Assembly (NCBI GenBank): GCA_963922455.1
Contig: CAWUIO010000089.1
Span: 1-27,138, forward strand
DNA: 27,138 bases
Direction of reading: 5' to 3'
From: CAWUIO01 sp963922455
Lineage (GTDB): Bacteria > Bacteroidota > Bacteroidia > Cytophagales > Microscillaceae
This document shows positions 1 to 7,119 of this stretch, in pieces (within the stretch, counting starts at the first letter, position 1; every line of letters begins with the position of its first letter). The translations under genes and the position numbers were made by a program. The notes beneath the pieces were generated by a model, which worked only from the letters and a program-made list of their open reading frames with translations, was not told where the DNA came from and did no database searches.

Positions 1-13
1 AATTTTTATCTAA

Positions 14-277
14 ATTTCTACTCGCTTGCGGTTGCGTGATTCGGGAAGAGGACACTGGCTTTTTGATAATTATCAAGGTAAAAAAGAATATAACGGAGCG
101 TATTCGGCTATTGGTTATGGCGGACAGTACATCACAGTTTTCCCTGAACTTGACATGGTGATTGCCCATAAAACAAAACTAGGATTGTTTAGACTGTTAG
201 GTATAGCTAAAGATGGAGATGCCCATTATTGGGACATTGTTCATAAAATCGTGGATGCAAAAAGTAACAATAACTAA
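14..277 (+). pseudogene. C-terminal remnant of a beta-lactamase-like serine hydrolase
   Basis: The frame reads about 83 residues that match the end of secreted serine hydrolases of the class C beta-lactamase superfamily: GHWLFDN, then GAYSAIGYGGQYITVFPELD and MVIAHKT, which is the usual end of the catalytic domain where the K(T/S)G-equivalent H-x-G region is followed by the last strands. The same frame is closed by TAA at 11-13, so the SxxK and YxN parts of the enzyme cannot be joined to this piece without a frameshift or readthrough. A TTG at 26 could serve as a formal start but would give a protein with no active site. The family match is from motif recognition. Whether the gene is broken or only shifted upstream cannot be decided, because the window begins here. 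Confidence 0.6.
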
Positions 278-281
278 TAAT

Positions 282-326
282 GTACATGACAATCCTGCCG
301 GCTTAACGCTGCCAAGCCGCATGTAC
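282..326. repeat. Inverted repeat between convergent gene ends
   Basis: Two nested perfect stems are visible: GTACATG (282-288) with CATGTAC (320-326), and CGGCTT (299-304) with AAGCCG (314-319), around a 9-nt loop. It starts 4 bp after the hydrolase remnant and 28 bp before the end of the minus-strand oxyR-like gene. It may act as a bidirectional transcript end, but there is no T-tract on either side, so this is only a structural call. Confidence 0.45.
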
Positions 327-354
327 TCACCCTTAGGCACAATCGCAAAAAAAG

Positions 355-1314
355 CTATAGTGCCTTCCGAAAATATGGAGAATCATCCCATCTTACTTTT
401 CTAAATTCTTTATTTGATTTTAGATTGTCAGGTAAACTTTCCCAAATCGCTTCACTCATTTTCTCTAATAATAATTTCTTATTGAATCTTTTGGATACAA
501 CCAATCCAACTTCTCTTACCGGTATTGGGGGTTTAAATCGTTTGACAAACTTTTCTTTCTTTTGGTAAATCACAGATAATTCTGGGATAATGGCAATCCC
601 CACACTTCCTCTGGTTAAATTTTTCAATGTTTCTATTGAAGTAATTTCAAAATTCACTTTCCGATGAATGGGTTTAGTAGACTCAATATTACATATATCC
701 AGTAATTGCGCATTGTAGCAGTACTCATTTTCTAAGAGTAGCAAATCAGATATATCCGATTTACTCATCTCATAGTATGGTTCATCAATTTTAGTATGGC
801 CTGGATGCAAATAGGCGACAAAAGGTTCTGAAAAAACTGGAAACTCTTTGAGCTTATCATGGCTTGTTGGAGTGGACATCAATGCAATATCTATTGCTCC
901 ATTTTCTAAATTTTCCATCAACTCAACCGTAGAATACTCTTTAATGACATACTCTATTTTAGGAGTTTTCTTGATTAGATTTTCAATAGCAAGGGGAATT
1001 AAATAAGGAGACAATGTGGAAACTACCCCAAGTATCACCTTCCCTTGAAGTTTATTTTTTGTATCAACCACAAAGTCTTTAATGCCCTCTATTTCTTGTA
1101 AGACTATTTTAGCTCTTTTTATGATTTCCTTGCCGGAAGGCGTTGGCTTTAAAGGCACCTTGCTTCGGTCAAAAATTAAAACGCCAATTTCTTCTTCCAA
1201 CTTTTTTACCTGAATTGTCAGCGCCGGTTGAGATACAAAGCATACTTCGGCGGCCTTTGCAAAGTGTCTTTCACGATCAAGGGCCAGGAGATATCTAAGC
1301 TGTTGAATGGTCAT
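355..1314 (-). CDS. oxyR: OxyR-like LysR-family peroxide sensor/regulator
   Basis: This 319-residue LysR-type transcription regulator has an N-terminal winged helix-turn-helix (residues 1-60, with HFAKAAEVCFVSQPALTIQVKKLE cut by the usual S-Q-P-A-L-T core) and a C-terminal effector domain (about 90-300). Two cysteines fall at residues 199 and 208, in LLLENEYCY and LLDIC, the same numbers and the same spacing as the redox pair C199/C208 of E. coli OxyR. I infer that it senses peroxide by disulfide formation. It is divergent from an esterase gene with a 103-bp gap, which is the standard arrangement for a LysR regulator and its target. The ATG start at 1314 gives a full-length protein. It could still be a LysR paralogue with a different ligand; the cysteine pair is the main argument. 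Confidence 0.78.
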   Translation of the reverse strand: MTIQQLRYLLALDRERHFAKAAEVCFVSQPALTIQVKKLEEEIGVLIFDRSKVPLKPTPSGKEIIKRAKIVLQEIEGIKDFVVDTKNKLQGKVILGVVSTLSPYLIPLAIENLIKKTPKIEYVIKEYSTVELMENLENGAIDIALMSTPTSHDKLKEFPVFSEPFVAYLHPGHTKIDEPYYEMSKSDISDLLLLENEYCYNAQLLDICNIESTKPIHRKVNFEITSIETLKNLTRGSVGIAIIPELSVIYQKKEKFVKRFKPPIPVREVGLVVSKRFNKKLLLEKMSEAIWESLPDNLKSNKEFRKVRWDDSPYFRKAL

Positions 1315-1353
1315 TATTATAAATATTATTTATCAAATATAACAATTATCAAT

Positions 1354-1384
1354 TTGATTAATCAGATAGAACTGCTCATTTTTG
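1354..1384 (+). promoter_or_regulatory. Probable promoter of the esterase gene with a nearby palindrome
   Basis: TTG (1354-1356) and CATTTTTG (1377-1384) are separated by 20 nt, close to the Bacteroidota pattern TTG-N19/20-TAnnTTTG, with one mismatch in the -7 box. The perfect palindrome ATCAA-T-TTGAT (1348-1358) overlaps the -33 element. This is where a divergently encoded LysR protein would be expected to bind. The binding role is inference. Confidence 0.45.
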
Positions 1385-1417
1385 TATTGTAAATAATTTA
1401 ATCTTCTAAAAAATATC

Positions 1418-2449
1418 ATGATGAAAAACGCAAATATCTCAGCCGCCGCAAGTGCAAGTGCATCTGCCGCAAAGGCACAAATCGAAACCTCTTTAGCGGG
1501 TAATTATGGGGTAGAAAAAGACACCAAAGAATTTCTTAAAGAAGTTCACAAAGATCCTACTGCTCCCCAAATTTATGAATTACCAATTGAAGAAGCTCGT
1601 AATGTCCTTATTGGAGCGCAAACGGGAGATTATGAAAAGTTAGAAGTTGACATCGAGGAAAAAGAAATCACTCAGGATGGCACCACAGTTTCTATTCGGA
1701 TTGTCAAACCCAAAAACAGCAAGGAAGCACTACCTGTTTTGATGTACTTTCACGGAGGTGGTTGGATTTTAGGAAATGATTTTACCCATGACCGTCTCGT
1801 CAGAGAATTAGCCGTTGGTGGACAGGTAGCAGTCGTTTTTGTGAATTACACGCCAACGCCGGAAGCCGTTTATCCACAAGCCAATGAAGAAGCCTATGCC
1901 GCGACTAAATGGATTAAAGCAAATGGAAAATCTATAGGATTGAATCCCAACAAATTAGGATTAGCAGGAGATAGTGTTGGGGGGAATATGGTAATTGCCG
2001 TTACCTTAATGGCAAAAGAACGAAAAGGACCTGAGATTGATTTTCAAGTGCTTTTCTATCCTGTAACTGATGATAATTACAACACTTCCTCTTACCAGCA
2101 ATTTGCCAACGGGCATTTCCTTTCTTTGAATGCAATGATTTGGTTTTGGGATGCCTATACTCCAGATAAAAGTGTAAGAAGAGAGATTACCGCGACTCCC
2201 TTAAATGCTACTTTAGAAGAATTAAAAGGGCTTCCTGAGGCCTTGGTGATAACCGCAGAGAATGATGTTTTAAGAGACGAAGGAGAGGCCTTTGCCAAAA
2301 AGCTAAATGCCGCAGGAGTGAAAGTAACCGCTACGAGATATATCGGTACGATTCACGATTTTGTTATGTTGAATCCTATTACGCATACTCCAGCCGCGAG
2401 AGGCGCCATCAAACAAGCAGCCGAAGCGATCAGAACGAAATTGTATTAA
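1418..2449 (+). CDS. HSL-family (family IV) alpha/beta hydrolase, esterase
   Basis: This 343-residue carboxylesterase of the hormone-sensitive-lipase family hydrolyses short-chain esters in known members. The oxyanion-hole motif HGGGW is at 112-116, the nucleophile elbow GDSVGGN at 184-190 (Ser186), the acid in ENDVLRDEG at Asp283, and the histidine in TIHDF at His313, so the catalytic set is complete. The first 30 residues are rich in Ala and Ser and do not look like a clear signal peptide. Two ATG codons lie in tandem (1418 and 1421); either may be used. The gene is divergent from the oxyR-like regulator and ends 16 bp before a strong terminator, so it is a single-gene transcript. The natural substrate is unknown. 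Confidence 0.88.
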   Translation: MMKNANISAAASASASAAKAQIETSLAGNYGVEKDTKEFLKEVHKDPTAPQIYELPIEEARNVLIGAQTGDYEKLEVDIEEKEITQDGTTVSIRIVKPKNSKEALPVLMYFHGGGWILGNDFTHDRLVRELAVGGQVAVVFVNYTPTPEAVYPQANEEAYAATKWIKANGKSIGLNPNKLGLAGDSVGGNMVIAVTLMAKERKGPEIDFQVLFYPVTDDNYNTSSYQQFANGHFLSLNAMIWFWDAYTPDKSVRREITATPLNATLEELKGLPEALVITAENDVLRDEGEAFAKKLNAAGVKVTATRYIGTIHDFVMLNPITHTPAARGAIKQAAEAIRTKLY

Positions 2450-2465
2450 GCATAAATGAAAAGAG

Positions 2466-2501
2466 GCTGTCTCATTATTAACAATGAGGCAGCTTTTTTT
2501 T
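2466..2501 (+). terminator. Rho-independent terminator of the esterase gene
   Basis: The 11-bp stem GCTGTCTCATT / AATGAGGCAGC (one G-T pair) has a 6-nt loop and is followed by eight T residues (2494-2501). It lies 16 bp after the esterase stop codon. Confidence 0.88.
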
Positions 2502-2624
2502 GCCTTCTCTTTTTGATTTTTACTCAGAAATTCTTTTGTGAAATCTTAATTGATGTCTCTAGAGGAAGATTTGGCTTGGGGTGTTTATTTTGTCTTTGAT
2601 CAGCGCTCAGGCGATCATTTGACT

Positions 2625-2698
2625 CCCCCACCTAGTCCAATCTTGTAAAAAAATAAACCTAGTTCAAGCACCGCTGCGCTTATCCTTGGACTTTTCCT
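2625..2698 (+). repeat. CCTAGTTCAAG dispersed repeat, copy 1
   Basis: It begins CCCCCACCTAGTCC, has an A-rich middle, then ACCTAGTTCAAG and a hairpin loop. It pairs with the copy at 4193-4256: the outer parts run in the same direction, but the 19-nt inner block (2670-2688, ACCGCTGCGCTTATCCTTG) is present in copy 2 as its reverse complement (18 of 19 identical). CAAG/CTTG flank the block here. Confidence 0.65.
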
Positions 2699-3028
2699 TT
2701 TACCGAAAGCGTCCCCGCTTTCAGCCGCTAGGCAACCTCGCCGCGACCTTAGGTATCCTGAGCCATAAAATCTAGATTTTTCTTTTTTTTGAAGAAAGAA
2801 GCCTTACTCTTAGATATGGTATGTACGGGCTAAGTGAATAAAACATGATATCCCTCAGCCCAGGAGATATCCCCCAAGCGCCCTTGCCTAGGGCAGACAG
2901 TGGGGGCGCTGTCGGTTCAGAAGAGGCACAAGTTCCGCTGCGCGCCTGCTTGCGCCAGAGTGGGGAGCCGGGAGCAGGAACTCATTTGCTTGGTTTTCAA
3001 CTCGAGCAGAAACCGCCATAAAAAACCT

Positions 3029-3079
3029 GTCATTTCGACCGCAGGGAGAAATCTTAATCCTAGGGGGATGAGGCGTTTT
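3029..3079 (+). repeat. TCATTTCGACCGCAGGGAG repeat, copy 1
   Basis: This 51-bp stretch is identical to 3211-3261, 182 bp downstream. Similarity continues more weakly on both sides (a GGAGCC.GGA.C segment upstream and an AAGATCTCTC segment downstream that mirrors GAGAAATCTT), so the real unit is about 180 bp and imperfectly palindromic. From memory, the core is a common intergenic sequence in Bacteroidota genomes. Confidence 0.8.
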
Positions 3080-3210
3080 TAAAGATCTAACCCTTGTGAT
3101 AACTTAAGCTCTAAGATCTCTCTAAGCCAACTAGAGAGCTGAGAACCGGGAGCCGAGAACCGGGACTGATTTTCTTGGGTATCAAACAGGAGTGATGTAA
3201 GCACAAAACT

Positions 3211-3261
3211 TGTCATTTCGACCGCAGGGAGAAATCTTAATCCTAGGGGGATGAGGCGTTT
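3211..3261 (+). repeat. TCATTTCGACCGCAGGGAG repeat, copy 2
   Basis: This is the second copy of the 51-bp identical core, in tandem with the first and in the same orientation. It is followed after about 40 bp by CTAAGATCTCTC, as is copy 1. Confidence 0.8.
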
Positions 3262-3522
3262 ATTTATGACCTAATCCCTGAGATAACTCAAGCCCTAAGA
3301 TCTCTCAAATTTGACATATCCTAAGTAGGGCACTGGGCTTTTAGGGTCGATGGGCTAAAACACCAAAAATTTACCTTGCGAAGAGGAGATCAGGGTTTGT
3401 GGGTAGGAGTGGATTTGTTACATTTGGCTAAGAATACCCTGAGGTATTTATGCGTTTTAGGTTTTTGGAAACGTTTTTTTATATTTAAACGCTAGTAAAC
3501 GGCATATGGAGGTTATATACAA

Positions 3523-3537
3523 GTTGTAAAACATTTG
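3523..3537 (+). repeat. Left inverted repeat flanking the lipoprotein gene
   Basis: GTTGTAAAACATTTG here matches the reverse complement of 3979-3993 in 13 of 15 positions. The pair encloses only the small lipoprotein gene. Its last bases, ACATTTG, also resemble a -7 box (AACATTTG, one mismatch), but that would place transcription start at or after the ATG at 3544. Confidence 0.5.
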
Positions 3538-3543
3538 AGAAAA

Positions 3544-3978
3544 ATGAGAATCATATCATCATTAGTTCTAATTTTAATAATCGGATGCAAATCTCAAAGT
3601 GGAATTGATAACTCTGTCGAAAACAGATTCGGATTTGAATATTTAAATGTCAAAGATAGTTTTGAAATGGAATTGGTGAAATTTGTACGAAATACAGCTC
3701 ATTGCGGAACTGAAGGACTGCCCTATACACTTCTGATTGGAAAAACGAATTCGGAAATTGTGCCAGAAAATATAACTGTAGTTTCTTATTGCGACGATAG
3801 AGTATTTAATATTGGAGACAAACTTAACGTGGAGCCAACCGATAATCCGACTAAAAAAACGACCTTAAATCCAATCTATTTTGTAAAAGACACAGTAATT
3901 AATGGAAACAAAGGCAGATGGATAATTGGTTCTGAAAACAAAACGGTTTGGGGACGACCGAATAAAATAAATGAATAA
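3544..3978 (+). CDS. Small putative lipoprotein, function unknown
   Basis: The protein has 144 residues and I do not recognise the family. The N-terminus is a short lipoprotein signal: MRIISSLVLILIIGC, with Cys15 preceded by I-I-G, so it is probably lipidated and anchored in the cell envelope. Two further cysteines (NTAHC at 54 and VSYC at 83) could form a disulfide. I chose the ATG at 3544 over the in-frame TTG at 3535 because it places the hydrophobic segment directly at the start. The gene is AT-rich compared with the genes right of 5 kb and is bracketed by inverted repeats at 3523-3537 and 3979-3993, then a long hairpin, which suggests a separately acquired unit. A role as an immunity or envelope stress protein cannot be shown. 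Confidence 0.6.
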   Translation: MRIISSLVLILIIGCKSQSGIDNSVENRFGFEYLNVKDSFEMELVKFVRNTAHCGTEGLPYTLLIGKTNSEIVPENITVVSYCDDRVFNIGDKLNVEPTDNPTKKTTLNPIYFVKDTVINGNKGRWIIGSENKTVWGRPNKINE

Positions 3979-3993
3979 AAAACGTTTTACAAC
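3979..3993 (-). repeat. Right inverted repeat flanking the lipoprotein gene
   Basis: AAAACGTTTTACAAC starts at the base after the stop codon and is the inverted partner of 3523-3537 (13 of 15). Confidence 0.5.
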
Positions 3994-4041
3994 AACCCAG
4001 GCTTCCCGTGGCTCGTAGAGCCGAGCGAGAAGCCTAGGTTG
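3993..4041. repeat. Long GC-rich hairpin after the lipoprotein gene
   Basis: The 49-nt near-perfect stem-loop starts CAACCCAGGCTTC and ends GAAGCCTAGGTTG, with an inner GGCTC-gta-GAGCC. Only about three internal mismatches or bulges interrupt it. No T-run follows, so it is not a standard terminator. It shares its first base with the right inverted repeat. Confidence 0.65.
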
Positions 4042-4192
4042 ACTGAACCTGACTGGGGCTTACTATGGAATTTGCTTGGGAGTAACTGGGAGGTAAGACA
4101 AGTTTTTTTACGGATTGATCCAGGCAATTGAACCGGAAACAAGAACATTTTCCAGTTTTTCACCTTTTAGAGGCCTATTTTCCCAGGATTTA

Positions 4193-4256
4193 CCCCCACC
4201 TAGTCCCAGCACCTAAAAAAACACACCTAGTTCAAGGATAAGCGTAGCGGTCCTTT
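4193..4256 (+). repeat. CCTAGTTCAAG dispersed repeat, copy 2
   Basis: This is the second copy of the 2625-2698 element: CCCCCACCTAGTCC, an A-run, ACCTAGTTCAAG, then CAAGGATAAGCGTAGCGGT (4233-4251), which is inverted relative to copy 1. Its right end runs straight into the AbiEii remnant, so it may mark the breakpoint that removed the 5' part of that gene. Confidence 0.65.
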
Positions 4257-4591
4257 TATTTACGGGGAAGATGAACGCTTTGCTATTTAGAAAGTGGAAA
4301 AACAGGGTCAAGGGAAGGGATTGGTATGACCTAAAATGGTATATTAAAAAAGGCATTCCCTTAGATGTAAACCATTTCTTAGCTAGGGCCAAAGATACCC
4401 AAGACTGGCAGGAAGACAGCACTTCAAAAGAACAGATCATTGAGTTATTGAATAAGAAAATTGAATCTGTCTCTTTTCCTAGTATTAAAGAAGATGTTGT
4501 TAGATTTATAAAAAATGATGAGGTTTTAACTATTTGGAGTCCGCAATATTTCAAAGACTTGATAAGCCACTTGAAATTTGTAAATGATTGA
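4253..4591 (+). pseudogene. C-terminal remnant of an AbiEii/AbiGii-type nucleotidyltransferase toxin
   Basis: The frame reads LLFTGKMNALLFRKWKNR followed by VKGRDWYDLKWYI, the conserved late motif of AbiEii toxins (DUF1814 nucleotidyltransferases of the type IV toxin-antitoxin and phage-defence system AbiE), and continues to a normal-looking C-terminus (LTIWSPQYFKDLI). Only about 112 residues remain of a family usually near 250-300. The GSxxxR-like catalytic N-terminus is missing, and no AbiEi antitoxin gene lies upstream. Homology appears to begin at about 4253, within the end of a dispersed repeat, although an ATG at 4271 is available. I infer a dead toxin left after deletion of the antitoxin and the catalytic half. 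Confidence 0.75.
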
Positions 4592-4889
4592 TGATATCAG
4601 AAGTATAGACTTGAGGCTTACTATACAAAAAAACGATTGCCAATCGAGCCGAATCTGTCTCCTTTCCCCAAGAAGCCACCACCCAAAATCACAACATGCC
4701 TAAGTTGGTAATAGATTTCAAGCCAAAAGCACCAAAAGACGCCGTGAAAAGATGGAATGCGGAATAATTAAAAAAAAACGGTCTTGTAAGAAATTATAAG
4801 CTGCATAAGCCCACCCCCCGTAGCTAAACTTAAAAAGTAAAATGCTATGGTATAACAGCAATAACTGGAGAAAACCTATTTGTTTTCTA
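4592..4889. other. Non-coding gap with a doubtful 23-codon frame
   Basis: No gene was recognised. A short open frame from the ATG at about 4695 (MPKLVIDFKPKAPKDAVKRW, then NAE and stop) has a plausible composition but no start signal and no known family. It may be the tail of a lost gene. An A-run (4769-4778) follows it. Confidence 0.5.
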
Positions 4890-4913
4890 TAAATTTGCGA
4901 TACAAAAGTATCG
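4890..4913 (+). promoter_or_regulatory. Promoter -7 box and start-site palindrome of the 4971 gene
   Basis: TAAATTTG (4890-4897) is a perfect TAnnTTTG box. A CTG 22 nt upstream could serve as a weak -33 element. Directly after the box is the perfect hairpin CGATAC-AAAA-GTATCG (4898-4913), which would lie over the transcription start and could be an operator or the 5' hairpin of a leader of about 65 nt. The operator role is inference. Confidence 0.5.
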
Positions 4914-4970
4914 ATCGAGATAAACGTAAAATCCTAATTTATTTATCCATTCATTAACCCACAAAAACAC

Positions 4971-5612
4971 ATGAAAAATCTACTAACACTGCTATTCATT
5001 ACTGTATTGGCGAGCAACAGTTTTGCGCAAAAGTTCATCACCTCGCATACCGTTGGGGAGGTAAAAAAGAAGTACACCAAAATATTTGTGGTAGCCAAGG
5101 CCAAAGGCCCCGCCGAAAGAGCGGAAATAGAAGATGATATCGTCAAAAGATTTAATAAGGCGGATATCCTTGCCGTCCCCTCGTATATACTGCTTACAGA
5201 CGAAATGCTTAAAAAAGGAAAAGATGAAAAATCCTTGGAACTTTTTGTGAAGAAACTTAGAGAAGAAAAGTTTGATGGCATCGTCTTAACCAACATGCTC
5301 GAAGCCAAAGAATCGGTCGATTTCAACCCAGGTCATTACAGTACTACCACCGTACCCGTTCGCTATGGCCGCTTTGGCCGCTATTATGGCACCGTCAATG
5401 TGGGCAGCTATCAGCCCAGTACGGTAGAAAAGCATCAAAACTACGTGTTGGAATCCTTACTCTATGACCTAAGAGAAGGAACCACCAAGGAAAACAGCCT
5501 GCATTGGATTGGCAAAATCAAAGTTACCGACCCCAGCAGTTTTGATAAAGCCACCGATAAATATGCCAAGATTTTGGTAAAACGCTTGATGCAACAAGCT
5601 ATCGAGGAGTAA
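4971..5612 (+). CDS. Secreted conserved protein of unknown function
   Basis: The protein has 213 residues with a clear signal peptide (MKNLLTLLFITVLASNSFA, cleaved before QK). The mature part alternates beta-strands and helices: a YTKIFVVAKAKGPAERAEIE segment, a helix-rich middle (MLKKGKDEKSLELFVKKLRE) and then FDGIVLTNMLEAKE. A Tyr/Gly-rich segment follows (VRYGRFGRYYGTVNVGSY, residues about 127-145) before the C-terminal half. The pattern is that of small periplasmic or outer-membrane-associated proteins seen in other Bacteroidota, distantly like DUF4136 proteins; I cannot assign a function. It stands alone with its own promoter and terminator. The ATG start is fixed by the signal peptide. 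Confidence 0.8.
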   Translation: MKNLLTLLFITVLASNSFAQKFITSHTVGEVKKKYTKIFVVAKAKGPAERAEIEDDIVKRFNKADILAVPSYILLTDEMLKKGKDEKSLELFVKKLREEKFDGIVLTNMLEAKESVDFNPGHYSTTTVPVRYGRFGRYYGTVNVGSYQPSTVEKHQNYVLESLLYDLREGTTKENSLHWIGKIKVTDPSSFDKATDKYAKILVKRLMQQAIEE

Positions 5613-5659
5613 TTTCTGCTTACAAGCGCTCCTGCCTTTGCTTGTTTTTTATAAAAATA

Positions 5660-5691
5660 GGGGGCTGCTCACCTGAGTGGCTGCCCCTTTT
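5660..5691 (+). terminator. Probable terminator of the 4971 gene
   Basis: The GC-rich stem GGGG..C.GC.CAC / GTG.GC.G.CCCC, with a short CTGA loop, is followed by TTTT. The stem contains a bulge and a mismatch and the T-run is short. It lies 48 bp after the stop codon. Confidence 0.6.
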
Positions 5692-5847
5692 CCTTCCTCC
5701 TACCGAGTATAGGTTCTCTAGATTAAAAATAACACGCTTTCCCCAAACCTTCCTTTTTTATTTTTAAAAAAGCCCGCTATTTTAATTAGGATTTTAACCG
5801 GAAATACCCTATAATTTCCCAATCCGGCATTCATAAAACAAACTATC

Positions 5848-7119
5848 ATGTATAACAAAGAGGTCTTCCTACTCTTTTTCTTACTCACCCTTTCCCTCGG
5901 GATTTGCTCTTCCCAAACCCCTCAAAAATGGAAGGGACAAGCGCCCATTCAGATTGTACCTACAAACACACTCCCTATTCAAAAGCAGCAGCTAGGAGTT
6001 TTTGATTTAGGCCAAGGCGTGTACGCCTCCAATGACTTTGTGGGAGCCCGCTTGAATGGCATCACCCGGGGCGACGACGGTCAAGTTTTAGCTCTGATCA
6101 TGCCCGAAAATAGCCCCATCAATCCCAGCCCTTGGTATGCCTTTAAGCTATGGGCCCAGGAAAAACAGGAAATAAGCTTAAAACTCACCTATTTGGATGG
6201 CTATTTCCACCGCTATCACCCCAAGCTTAGCCAGGATGGTAAAAACTGGGAGCCCTTGGCCTCCGAAAACTTTCAAGTAGGTGAGCTTATCGATAATGAA
6301 AGTCCCCGCCAATTACCCAAAGATATTACCATGAAGCTCCAAATCGGCCCCGATACCGTATGGGTCGCCGCCCAGGAGTTGAGTACTTCCCTAGATGCAG
6401 CCGCTTGGGTGGAAGGACTTTCCCAACGCTCTTATATCACAAACACTAGCATTGGTAAAAGCCGGGAAGGCCGCCCCTTGCATCTCATGAAAATTGGAAT
6501 CAGTGACGATAAACGGATGATTTTTGTGCTCTCCCGCCAGCACCCCCCCGAGGTTACCGGTTATCTAGCCATGCAAGCCTTTGTGGAGACAATCGCCTCA
6601 GATGACCCCCTGGCCGTAAAATTCCGACAACAATACAACACTTATGTAGTACCCATGGCCAATCCTGACGGCGTAGATCATGGCCATTGGCGGCACAATA
6701 CCGGAGGGATCGACCTCAATCGAGATTGGGAAAATGTCAACCAGCCCGAAGTAGCGGCTATCCAGCAGTTCCTGAAGAACAAAGTTCAAAAATCTGGCGG
6801 TAAGATCTTATTTGGGGTAGACTTCCATTCTACCTGGGAAGATATTTACTACACGATCAATCCCGAACAGAAAGGGAACTGGCCCGGACTGGTTCCCCAA
6901 ATGATCGAGGCCGTAGCTGCCGAATTAGGACTCGAACCCAATATTCGGCCAAGTGATGTGGGTAATATTACGACCAACTCTTCCAAATATTTTTTTAGCG
7001 AGTTTGGAGCAGAAGCCCTCACTTATGAAATTGGCGATAATACTCCCCGCGACCAATTGAAGCGTAAAGGGGTAGTTTCGGCCATGAAGTTGATGGAATT
7101 GCTGCTTCAAAAAGATTAA
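5848..7119 (+). CDS. Secreted M14-family zinc carboxypeptidase
   Basis: The protein has 423 residues. A signal peptide covers about residues 1-23 (FLLFFLLTLSLGICSS), possibly a lipoprotein signal with Cys20. An N-terminal beta-rich domain (30-185) is followed by the M14 catalytic domain. Zinc ligands are visible as H232 and E235 in RQHPPE and H327 in VDFHST; the substrate-carboxylate pair is N291-R292 in DLNRDW, and the general base is E394 in TYEIGD. The N-terminal beta domain before the catalytic unit is the layout of the cytosolic-carboxypeptidase (AGBL/Nna1-like) branch, but this one is exported. It should remove C-terminal residues from peptides or peptidoglycan stem peptides; which is unknown. 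The stop codon lies inside the end of a MITE-like repeat (7117-7308). Confidence 0.87.
   Translation: MYNKEVFLLFFLLTLSLGICSSQTPQKWKGQAPIQIVPTNTLPIQKQQLGVFDLGQGVYASNDFVGARLNGITRGDDGQVLALIMPENSPINPSPWYAFKLWAQEKQEISLKLTYLDGYFHRYHPKLSQDGKNWEPLASENFQVGELIDNESPRQLPKDITMKLQIGPDTVWVAAQELSTSLDAAAWVEGLSQRSYITNTSIGKSREGRPLHLMKIGISDDKRMIFVLSRQHPPEVTGYLAMQAFVETIASDDPLAVKFRQQYNTYVVPMANPDGVDHGHWRHNTGGIDLNRDWENVNQPEVAAIQQFLKNKVQKSGGKILFGVDFHSTWEDIYYTINPEQKGNWPGLVPQMIEAVAAELGLEPNIRPSDVGNITTNSSKYFFSEFGAEALTYEIGDNTPRDQLKRKGVVSAMKLMELLLQKD

Larger units (their letters stand above)
2512..3522. other. Non-coding, repeat-rich stretch
   Basis: No convincing gene is present over about 1 kb. The stretch holds the first copy of the CCTAGTTCAAG repeat (2625-2698), a small hairpin GAAAGCG/CGCTTTC (about 2704-2721), a wide inverted repeat AGCGCCC/GGGCGCT near 2877-2911, a doubled GAGAACCGGGA (3141-3151 and 3155-3165), and two copies of a TCATTTCGACCGCAGGGAG repeat. 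A 60-codon open frame at 2900-3082 crosses these repeats and looks like an artefact. Confidence 0.7.

Noticed and set aside
334..365. AGGCAC/GTGCCT stem as terminator of the oxyR-like gene
   Set aside because: The stem is only 6 bp, begins inside the coding sequence, and the T-run lies in the loop rather than after the stem.
2900..3082. 60-codon open frame on the plus strand
   Set aside because: It runs through the TCATTTCGACC repeat and the GGAGCCGGGAGC repeat; composition is skewed and it has no start signal.
4943..5326. 127-codon antisense frame (Ser/Phe-rich)
   Set aside because: It overlaps the start of the signal-peptide-bearing gene at 4971, and its composition is that of reversed coding DNA.
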